Assembly: GCA_028293125.1 (NCBI GenBank)
Contig: JAQGPJ010000055.1
Span: 62,001-126,000 of the forward strand
Source of the DNA: Verrucomicrobiales bacterium
GTDB lineage: Bacteria; Verrucomicrobiota; Verrucomicrobiia; Verrucomicrobiales; V1-33
Length of the DNA stretch: 64,000 nt
Reading direction: 5' to 3'
How positions within the stretch are numbered: the stretch's first letter is position 1; each line of letters opens with the position of its first letter. The position numbers were made by a program, and so were the translations under genes. The notes beneath the pieces were generated by a model that was not told the origin of the DNA, ran no database searches, and saw only the letters and a program-made list of their open reading frames with translations. Shown here in pieces: positions 50,945 through 59,700 of the stretch.

Positions 50945-51045
50945 AGATCAGAAACCTGAAACAAAACCTTTCCATTCCGGCAAAAAGCAGTGCCCTCTCA
51001 GTCCATACCGCAGCCTTTTCTCCTGAAACCTGAAAACTGAACCCT
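50945..51045. repeat. Second degenerate copy of the intergenic element
   Basis: Inside the 337-base gap 50797-51133. It contains CCTTTCCATTC and CTCTCAGTCCATACC and ends with CTGAAAC-CTGAAAA-CTGAACC (51023-51043). The order matches 48300-48412 (CTTTCCATTC, CTCAGTCCACTTC, CTGAACC pair), in the same orientation. The remainder of the gap, AT-rich from 51070, holds the promoter of the giant gene. Confidence 0.6.
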
Positions 51046-51133
51046 CTCACCTTCCTCCCTGCGTCCGATTCCCCCTGGCAAAAACTAAAACTTCATTCAA
51101 TGTGGGTTTAACTTTTTAAGTTCCCCCCCTTGT

Positions 51134-54100
51134 ATGATCAATATCCGTTTTCCTGTCTTGGTGCTTGGAGTGGTTCTCAGCGGGCCGGCGGCGTGGGGGC
51201 AGACCCTAAGTGATGCTTTGGACACGCCGGACCGGACGTGGACGCCGGCGGGGGCGGTGACGGCTTTGAATGATCCCGCGCTGGCGCATGACGGCGTGGA
51301 CGCGGTGCGGCTGGAGGTGTTCCGCTCGCCGGAGACGGGGGTGTTTGAGTCCTCCATTTCCACGGAGCTGGCGGTGCCCTCGGTGGTGGAGTTCTGGCAC
51401 CGGTCGCGGGATCTGGACGCGGTGACGGTGCTGGGGATCAACAATATCCCCTCCGGAAACTCCAGTGTGTGGAAACTGCACCAAACCGTGGCCCCGGCGG
51501 GAAAACTGGAGATTTCCAACAAGGGGGAGCCGGGGGCCGGGCCGCTGTATCTGGACAGTGTGAGGGTGCGGCCAGCGGCGCTGGTCAGCCTGGCGGAGGC
51601 CCTGGACTGGACGGCTCCGGTGGAGCAGGGAGTATCCAACAACCCGGGCACGGTTTTTGGCGTGAATGAGGGGTGGCTGGCTCCGGACGGGGCGGACGCG
51701 GTTTATTTCAACCAGACCGATACTTATATCCAGACCACCGTGACCGGTCCGGCCCTGCTTTCCTACCGGTCCCGGGACGCCAGGGAAAACGCCGGCACTG
51801 AGGCGTTGGCCTCAATCAGCCCCGAACGCGCCCCTTTTCCGGAATTCACGGTTGGGGACCGGACGTGGTTCCAAGCACCCGCCGCCGGGGTGATGTATTT
51901 CAAAACCCGTTACGGCGCCACCGCTCCGGTCGTCATGGACGCGCTGGAGACCGTGCCGCCGGTGCCCGCGGGGGAGGCGCTGGACACGGCCGTCGCGGGC
52001 GTGACGCTCTCAGGATACGCCGCCGGCACCTCGCGGGTGCCCGCCGGGGCCTCTGACGGGGATGCGGTCCTGTGCTTGGAGGACCGGGCTCCGGGCGACC
52101 CCGTGGCGGGTCCCAACAGCGGCCAGGTGTCCGTGACCGTGGCCGGCCCGGCGCTGGTGCGGTTTGAGTATCTGGGGGCGGGATCCTGCACCTCCGATGG
52201 CATATGGATGCTGCCCCTCGACTCCGCCCTCCAGCCCCAGTCCATGAACTCCACCGCCTGGCGGACGGTGGAGATACCGGTTTACCAGGCTTCGCAGGTC
52301 GTCGGCTGGACGGGCAATCTCTGGATCAACGCCGTCAGCGCGCATCCCCTGCCCCCCGGCCTCAGCCCAGGCACCCTGCTGGATGCCCCGGACGTGGTGC
52401 CGGAGTTTCCCATCCCGGCGCGGGTGATGCCCCAGTTCAGCCCCGTGGCGAAGAACGGGCAGGAGCAGGGCTTGGTGGTCGCGCCCGTCCCCACGCCGGC
52501 CGGGACCGTCCCGGTCATCCGGCTGCCTTTCCAAGGACCCTCCGTGGTGTCGCTGTGGGTGTCGTCGAACAGTTCTCTGGCCCGCCTGCGGATTGACGGC
52601 GGTCCCTGGCAGGCGAAGCCGCCTGTCATCTGGTACCTTAACGATCCTTTCATGGCGGTGGTGCCCACCGCGGGAGCGCATTTTCTGGAGGTGAGCGGAC
52701 CGGCGTTTATGGACCAGTTCCGGGTGGTCCCCTTGGAGGAGCTGCCCTTGGCGGAGGCTCTGGGCGCGCCGGAGCTGGTCTTCACCACCTCCCCCGGCAC
52801 TCCCTGGAAAGGATACAAAGTGCCTGAAGGCTTGGACAAGCGGGACAACCGCGCGGCCACCGGCGGCCAGCACACGGTGGAGGCCGATCCCTGGATTGAG
52901 ACCACCGTGAACGGCCCCGGCGTGCTGGGCTTCAAAATCAGGTGGCATTCCGTGGTCAGCGCTGGTTTTCCGGGAGGCACCGGTGATTTTCCTCCCCGGA
53001 TGAGCATCGACGGCGCCACCGCCGAAGCGGTGACCGGCGGGCCGGGAGGAGCCCCCAGCGAATTTTTCGTAGGTGCGGGACCGCATACCGTGCGCTGGAT
53101 TCAAAAAGGCAGCCGGGCCGGAGAGCCCCCGTCCACCATGGTCTGGATGGATGGGGTCTCCTTCAAACCCGGCACCATCCCCGCATCCGAGGCTCTGGAC
53201 ACTCCGGGCCGGAGCTGGACCCTCGGCGGATCGGGCGGCGAGGCGTTGCCCCTGGCCATGGCCACAGGATCGCCGGACGGGGTGGACTCCGTCCGCATGC
53301 AGTCCACCAGCGCCGGAGGCAGCGGCTGGGTGGAGACCGTGGTAAACCTGCCGGCCTACATCAGCTTCTCAGGCAGCAATCTGGTGATCACCAATGGGGC
53401 GGGGGAGGTGATTTTCAATCAGGGCACGGCGGCGGCCTCCTCCTTCCAGCGGGAAATCAAAGGCGTAGGCCCGGCGCAGCTGCGGTTCAGCCACACGCCC
53501 GGCCAGCCGGGGGTGCTGGACAAAGTGATGATTTTTGAATCCGCGGGCCGGATCGCGTCCACCGCGGTGCTGAGCCCCTCGGGCTCCGTATGGAAACGCC
53601 TTGACGAAAAACCGTGGTCAGTGCTGGAGAACCCCTGGACCGGAGAGGCTGTCTTCCAAGCAGGCAATCCGTTTTGGATCGAAGGCACGGTGATGGGGCC
53701 CTGCATGCTGGGCATCGGTCAGGAAATGACCCTGCCGGACCATGGAAACCGCAAGGTGTTCAATGGCCTGATTTCCTACGCCGGCCCGCAGCGCGTGCTG
53801 ATGGCGCGGAGGAACGGAAATCCCGCGTCCGCGCAGTTCCTGGTGACCGACGGCTACAGACCGGCCCTTGACATGACGGAGGCCATGGGCGCCTCCGGCA
53901 TCACCTGGACCACCGGCGGTGATGCCGTCTGGATATGCGTCGGCAACCGCCTGGCCTACAGCCCGACGCTGTGGCCAGGGGAAACCTCGTGGATGGAGGC
54001 CGCGGTGACCGGTCCCGGCGTGCTCAGCTGGAGACTGCCGCCGGCGGGCAGCTTCAGCCTCACGATGAAAACCGATGTCCTGTGCGATGGCGTGGCGCTT

Positions 54101-56218
54101 CCCGATGCCGCTGTTTCCTGGCTGCACCTAACCGCCGGCCCGCACCGTGTGCGCTGGCAGGTGTCCATGCCGGTGTATGCCACCCGGAATCTGGAGGAGT
54201 TCCGGCAGCTGCGCGAGGTGGATTTCCGGCCCATGGCCACCGGTTCGGTGCCGGAACTGCTGGGCTCCAATCTGAATTTTCATGAGGAGGCTCCGGTCGG
54301 CCCGATATCCTCCGACCCGGTGGAGCCTTGGCCCGCAGCCACGGGCTGGCGTGCCGGGAGCGATCCCGCCACCGGCGTCCCGACGCTGGAGGCGGACTAC
54401 GGCGCAGGAACTCTGACCGCCCTGCCGCCGGTGCCGGGCACGGTGACCTCGCAGCTGAAAATGGAGCGGAACGGCCCCTTGGGATTCACCGTCATCAACA
54501 CCCTCCCGGCGGCGGCGGCCCCTTTTCCCTGGACCGCGTGGACCACCTCGCGCCCGCCCGTCTGGCCACTGGCGGAGGGCTGCCGCACTTCGGCGGCGGC
54601 AGTGGTGTTCACTCCGTTCACCCCGGTTTCCGTGGCGGAGGCTCTGGACCAGCCCGGCTTGGAATGGACTGCGGAAAGCAACCCGCCCGGACTTTGGAAA
54701 GCTCTGACAGGTGTTCCCCTGTCCGAAAACACCGATCCCGACGGGCTTTATCTTTATGGCATGGCCATGGGGGACACCGCCTGGCTGGAGACCACCGTGA
54801 CCGGCCCGCTGGAGGTGTCCACCCAGTTTGGCACATCAGGCAGGGTGGAGCCCGGCCTCCGCATTCTGCTGGATGGCGTGCACGCGGCGGATGCAACCCG
54901 TGCCGGCTCCGTGCTGCGCGTTCCCGCCGGCTCCCACCGCGTGCGCTGGGAGGTGGCGCCGGCCACTCCCATACTGGGGGGAAGTTATGCGGTGATACGC
55001 AGCATCACCACCGCGCCCGGCGCTGTGCTGCCGGATTTCAATGCGCTGCTGGATGCTCCGAATTTGAAATGGAGCCTCACCGGAACGATCCCCGCCCCGG
55101 TGGCCGGAACCGATGCCCACGACGGCTTGGACGCCCTCTCCCTTGGCTCCGGCACCGGTTACACCGTGCTGACCGCGGGCATGGAGGGACCGGGCATTCT
55201 TTCCTTCTGGATGAAGGGGTCCCCCAGCCTTGGCGAGCCGATTCTGGCCGGCCAGACGGTTCCGTTCCCCAGGACCACTCCTCCCACTCCCCTCACCGCC
55301 TGGAGAAAAATCACCCTGCCCGTCCCCGTCGGAATGCAAACCTGCCATTTCAGAGGACCGGGGATTCTGGATGAGTTCACTTGGCAGCCCCTGCCGGCCC
55401 TGACACCGGAGGAGGCGCTGGACACCCCGCCGGGAGTGACGGTGACAATGCCCAACCCCAACCTTTACGGGGCCGCGGCGTGGCCGGAATTCAGCGACGA
55501 CGGCGCCGACTCCCTGATGATGATGCCCGGTCAGGCCCGCCGTCTGGAGGTCAAAGTGCCGCCTCTCAGCTCCCTTTCCCTGCGGGTGCGCGCGGTCTTT
55601 GGGACCGGGACCTTCGGCTTTCAGGATCTGGACTCCCAGCCAACCTCCACCACTTGGACGACCCGGACTTTCTCCACCCAGGCCGATGCCGGCATCACCA
55701 CGGTGTATCTGCGCGCCAGCCTCGCACCGGTCCTGATTGACCGGCTGACGGTCACCACGCCCCCTGGCACCGGTGTGGGTTATTTCCCATGGGCGGACGG
55801 CCATGGTCTGGCCACCGCGCGGAACCAGCCGCTGGACGATCCCGACGGCGATGGCTGGAGCAACCTTCTGGAGTATTCCCTCGGTGGGAACCCTGCATTA
55901 GGCGGTGATGTCAAACCCGGCACCGAAACCGTCCCGGGCGCTCCTGAAACGGTCTTCTGGACCGATCCCCTCAGCGGTCTGGTTTATTTGGAGGTCCGCT
56001 ACTGGAAGCGCACCAGCCAGACAGCCACCGTTGAAACCGCGCAAAACCCGGACAGCGCCCGCCTCCTGGGCGATGCCGCCGGCTGGAGCTCCAGCCCCTT
56101 GCCCGGCACCGTGACCACACCGGGTCCCGAGGGCTGGAGCCGGGTGGTGTGGCGCTCCCCGGAGCCGGCGACGGCGGGTGGGCGGATTTTTGTGAGGGTG
56201 CGGTATTCGGCTTTGTGA
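51134..56218 (+). CDS. Giant secreted repeat protein A (1694 aa), ALD-repeat type
   Basis: Exported by signal peptide MINIRFPVLVLGVVLSGPAAWG, cleaved before QTLSDALD. The body has roughly ten repeats opening with xxEALDxPxxxW (SDALDTPDRTW, SEALDTPGRSWTLGG, AEALDQPGLEW, LLDAPNLKWSL). Each has a strand of the form WxETTVxGPxxLSF and a closing AGPHRVRW strand. This is the beta-sandwich repeat common in surface proteins of this phylum. The C-terminus carries DPDGDGWSNLLEYSLGGNP and a YWKRTSQTATVETAQNPDS module shared with its neighbour. A carbohydrate- or surface-binding role is inferred; no enzyme domain is visible. A close paralogue follows in tandem. Confidence 0.85.
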   Translation: MINIRFPVLVLGVVLSGPAAWGQTLSDALDTPDRTWTPAGAVTALNDPALAHDGVDAVRLEVFRSPETGVFESSISTELAVPSVVEFWHRSRDLDAVTVLGINNIPSGNSSVWKLHQTVAPAGKLEISNKGEPGAGPLYLDSVRVRPAALVSLAEALDWTAPVEQGVSNNPGTVFGVNEGWLAPDGADAVYFNQTDTYIQTTVTGPALLSYRSRDARENAGTEALASISPERAPFPEFTVGDRTWFQAPAAGVMYFKTRYGATAPVVMDALETVPPVPAGEALDTAVAGVTLSGYAAGTSRVPAGASDGDAVLCLEDRAPGDPVAGPNSGQVSVTVAGPALVRFEYLGAGSCTSDGIWMLPLDSALQPQSMNSTAWRTVEIPVYQASQVVGWTGNLWINAVSAHPLPPGLSPGTLLDAPDVVPEFPIPARVMPQFSPVAKNGQEQGLVVAPVPTPAGTVPVIRLPFQGPSVVSLWVSSNSSLARLRIDGGPWQAKPPVIWYLNDPFMAVVPTAGAHFLEVSGPAFMDQFRVVPLEELPLAEALGAPELVFTTSPGTPWKGYKVPEGLDKRDNRAATGGQHTVEADPWIETTVNGPGVLGFKIRWHSVVSAGFPGGTGDFPPRMSIDGATAEAVTGGPGGAPSEFFVGAGPHTVRWIQKGSRAGEPPSTMVWMDGVSFKPGTIPASEALDTPGRSWTLGGSGGEALPLAMATGSPDGVDSVRMQSTSAGGSGWVETVVNLPAYISFSGSNLVITNGAGEVIFNQGTAAASSFQREIKGVGPAQLRFSHTPGQPGVLDKVMIFESAGRIASTAVLSPSGSVWKRLDEKPWSVLENPWTGEAVFQAGNPFWIEGTVMGPCMLGIGQEMTLPDHGNRKVFNGLISYAGPQRVLMARRNGNPASAQFLVTDGYRPALDMTEAMGASGITWTTGGDAVWICVGNRLAYSPTLWPGETSWMEAAVTGPGVLSWRLPPAGSFSLTMKTDVLCDGVALPDAAVSWLHLTAGPHRVRWQVSMPVYATRNLEEFRQLREVDFRPMATGSVPELLGSNLNFHEEAPVGPISSDPVEPWPAATGWRAGSDPATGVPTLEADYGAGTLTALPPVPGTVTSQLKMERNGPLGFTVINTLPAAAAPFPWTAWTTSRPPVWPLAEGCRTSAAAVVFTPFTPVSVAEALDQPGLEWTAESNPPGLWKALTGVPLSENTDPDGLYLYGMAMGDTAWLETTVTGPLEVSTQFGTSGRVEPGLRILLDGVHAADATRAGSVLRVPAGSHRVRWEVAPATPILGGSYAVIRSITTAPGAVLPDFNALLDAPNLKWSLTGTIPAPVAGTDAHDGLDALSLGSGTGYTVLTAGMEGPGILSFWMKGSPSLGEPILAGQTVPFPRTTPPTPLTAWRKITLPVPVGMQTCHFRGPGILDEFTWQPLPALTPEEALDTPPGVTVTMPNPNLYGAAAWPEFSDDGADSLMMMPGQARRLEVKVPPLSSLSLRVRAVFGTGTFGFQDLDSQPTSTTWTTRTFSTQADAGITTVYLRASLAPVLIDRLTVTTPPGTGVGYFPWADGHGLATARNQPLDDPDGDGWSNLLEYSLGGNPALGGDVKPGTETVPGAPETVFWTDPLSGLVYLEVRYWKRTSQTATVETAQNPDSARLLGDAAGWSSSPLPGTVTTPGPEGWSRVVWRSPEPATAGGRIFVRVRYSAL

Positions 56219-56501
56219 GGGGGAGGAAGTTTTCAGGATGCAGTGGGGTGAGTGGACGGGATGGACAAAATGAAAGCGGTCCGGAGCGGGAAGTGCGCCG
56301 CTCCGGGCTTCCGGGTTCCTTGAACCCGCCGGCCCGCCGCCCAATAACCAATAACCGTTAACCAATTACCCATCCCCCTTCACCTGAATCCTGAACTCTT
56401 TAAACTCCCTTTGTATAAAATGGAAAGTCAGGCAGGGCGCGGTTGAACGTTTCGGTTTTGCTTTGTTTTGTTTTGTTTTTGGCGTGCCCGCCCCTTTGAC
56501 A
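56219..56501. other. Intergenic region with GTCCAYNNN-type repeat between the two giant genes
   Basis: 283 bases. GTGAGTGGACGGGATGGAC at 56248-56266 is two 9-bp GTCCAYYCN units read on the minus strand. Short tandem A/C-rich words (CAATAACCAATAACCG) and a (GTTTT)n tract near 56463-56479 follow. No gene is supported. The promoter of the second giant gene must lie here. Confidence 0.45.
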
Positions 56502-56711
56502 ATGAATATCTGTTTTTCTGTTTTAGTGCTTGGAGCAATGCTCGGGGTTGGCGGTCCAGCCGCGCGGGCACAGTACCTGAGCGATGCCCTGGACACGCCG
56601 GGCCGGACTTGGGCATCGCAGGGAGGGGCGACCGTTCTGAACGATCCTGCCTTGGCGCATGACGGATGCGGTGAGTCTGCATATCCATACCCCACCGTTT
56701 CAAGGAATTGA
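56502..56711 (+). pseudogene. Signal peptide and N-terminus of giant protein B, cut off by a frameshift
   Basis: The frame starts at MNICFSVLVLGAMLGVGGP (56502) and gives a signal peptide and QYLSDALDTPGRTW, the same opening as protein A. It then departs from the main frame after LAHDG and ends at 56711. Alignment to protein A DNA shows GACGGCGTGGACGCGGTG replaced by GACGGATGCGGTG, a 5-base loss. The main ORF of protein B lies in the other frame from 56659. Confidence 0.7.
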
Positions 56712-59700
56712 ACGCCCCACCCTCTCCACGCAACTGGAGATCCCTTCGGTGGTGGAGTTCTGGCACCGGTCGCAGGATCTGGACGGGGTGACCACTCTGG
56801 GGGTCAACCGCGTGAATTCCGGGACCTCCAGCGTATGGCGCCGGCACCGGATGGTGGCTCCGGCGGGAAGACTGGAAATTTCCAACCTGGCAAACACGGT
56901 GAGCTTTCTGTATCTGGACAGTGTGGATATCCGGCCGGCAGCGTTGACAAGCCTGGCGGAGGCCTTGGACTGGCCCTTCCTGGTGATAGCGGAGAGTTCC
57001 GGCAACTCCTTCCCCCCTGGCGACCCCGGCACGGTCCTTGGGGTCACGGAGAGCTGGCTGGCGCTGGACGGGGTGGATTCCATCCTTGTCAGCCAGCACA
57101 GCACTTCCATCAGAGCCGCCGTGTCCGGCCCGGCTCTGGTTTCCTACCGCTCCCGGGATGCCGAGGAAAACTCCGGGCTGCAGCCGCAAAGTGGTTTCAG
57201 GGATGGCTCCCCGCTTCCGGAATTCACCTCCGGTGACCGGACATGGTTCTGGATGGCGGGCAACGGGTTTGTGAACTTCGCGGTGCGCTCTGTATCGGTG
57301 CCGGTGCTGATGGACGGGCTTGAGAAGCCGGCGGAGGTGCCGGTGCGGAAGGCGCTGGACGCGCCCGGGCTGGAACTGGAGCTTTCGGGCATGGCCGCCG
57401 GCACGCCGCAGGTTCCCCCTGGGGCTTCAGACGGCGACGCGGTGCTATGCCTGGCGGATCCGGCGTTTGAAGGATCCGGTGGCGGGCGGATTTCCCTGAA
57501 GGTGAACAGTCCGCGAGTGGTGCGGTTTGAGTATCTGGGCCTCGGGGCTTTGAAATGCGACGGACGTACGGTCCGGGCATTGAACTCCAGCACATGGCAG
57601 ACCCAGGAGCTGATGGTTTACGACGCCCCACGGACACTCACCTGGGAGGGCAGCCTCTGGGTCAACGCGGTCAGTGCCGGACCTCCGCCCCCTGGCCGGA
57701 GTGCCGGGGAACTGCTCAATGCCCCGGGCTTGGTGCCGGAGTTTCCCTATCCGGTCTACGCGGAGGTGATGCCGGGCAGTGTGGAGGGCGACGAGGGGCT
57801 CTACCTTGCCCCCAATTCCCCGCAGGATGAAATGACGCCAGTCATCCACCTGCCGTTCCAAGGACCCTCCGTGGTTTCCATATGGGTATCGATGTCCGGC
57901 AACTTCCACTTTCTGAGGACGGACGGCGGGCCGTGGCAGGCGGCATCGTGGGCGGGCACCGAACCGGGCCGGACCTTCACCGCAGTGGTGCCGGGGGAGG
58001 GAGCCCACTTTCTGGAGGTGGGCGGGGTGGGATTGCTGGACCGATTCCAGACAGTGCCTCTGGAGGAGATGCCCTTGGCGGAGGCTCTGGACGCGCCGGG
58101 GATGGTCTTCACCACCTCCCCTGTCACTCCGTGGAAAGGATATCGGGTGCCGGAGGGCATGGGCCTGCTGGGCAGCCATGGAGCCACTGGCGGCCGGCAT
58201 GCTGCGGCTGGGGATCCCTGGATCGAAACCCGGGTGGAGGGTCCGGGAGTCCTCGAATTCAGAATCAGGCCGTATTCCCTAGGCACCGGCTACCCACCCT
58301 ACAATGATCGGAGCCTCCTGTCGGGGGTCAGCGTGGACGGCGGAAGCCCGCAGCCGGTGAGCAGCGGCCTGGATGGCACGCCCGCCGGGATCCCCTTGGG
58401 GGCCGGTCCACACACCGTGCGCTGGATCCAGAAGGGAAGCCAGGCGCTGGATCCCCTGGCCACCAGCGTCTGGATGGACCGGGTTTCGTTCACCGCGGGA
58501 ACCATCCCCCTGTCGGAGGCGCTGGACACGCCGGGCCGGGGCTGGACGGCCCACGGCGCCGCCGGGGAGGTGCTTCCCGTAGTGTGGGCCGGGGGATCGC
58601 CGGACGGGGTGGACTCCGTGCAGCTGCGTTCCGCCGGCACCCGGGTGGAGACGGTGGTGAATCTCCCCGCCCGGATCAGCTTCACCGGCAGCAATCTGTT
58701 GATGACCGGCGGCACGGGGGAAGCGATTATCAATCAGCAGCGGGCGGGCACCGCCACTTTTCAGCTGTCCCTCAATGGAACGGGGCCGGCGCGGCTGCGT
58801 TTCAGTCCGGCGGAGAGCGGTCCCGCGGTTCTGGACCAAGTGGTGATTTTTGAAACCACGGACCGCATCGCTCCAGCGGCGGTCTCCCAGGCCTCCGGCA
58901 TCGGATGGAGGAGAGTGGATGGAAAACCGTGGTCCATCCTCAGCAATCCCGTGACCGGGGAGACGCGTTACGGAGCCGGAAATCCAGCATGGATGGAGGC
59001 GGTGGTGCCGGGGCCGTGCGTAATCATGGCCAGCCGGGAAATGACCCTGCCGGATCACGGGAACCGCATCGTGTTCGGCGGAAAAATCCATTATCCCGGT
59101 CCGCAGCGGGTGCTGATGGCATGGAGGGATGAATTCGGCGCTCCCCTGAATCTTTTCATCACCGACAATTACCGGCCGGCGCTGGATCCGGTGGAGGCCA
59201 TGAAGGTGTCCGGCCTGACTTGGACCACGGGGGGTGAGGCTCCGTGGATGTGCGTCGCCGCGGGCGCGTCTGTCAGCGCTCCGGTGCTGCCGGGGGAGGT
59301 GTCGTGGATCGAGGCGGAGTTGACCGGTCCCGGCGTGCTCCGCTGGAGCCTGAACCCGCTGCCGTCGGACTCCTCCGGCAGGATCGGGGATGTGACCTGC
59401 GACGGCGTGGCTCTGCCCTCCGCCGGTCTGTCCTATCTGCATCTGACCCCGGGACCGCACCGGGTGCGGTGGCAGGCCGCGTGGCCGGTGGGGGGTTTTG
59501 TGGACAATGGATCCTATGTGCGGCTGGAGGATGTGGGTTTTCAGCCGCAGCCCACCGGCTCGGTGACAGCGGTCCTCGGCTCCCCGGTGAATATTCATGA
59601 GGAGCTCCCGGTCGGATCCCGGTATGTCAGCCCCTCCGTCGTGCCTTGGCCCGCAGCCCACGGCTGGCGGCCCGGAAGCGATGCGGTCACCGGTGCCCCG

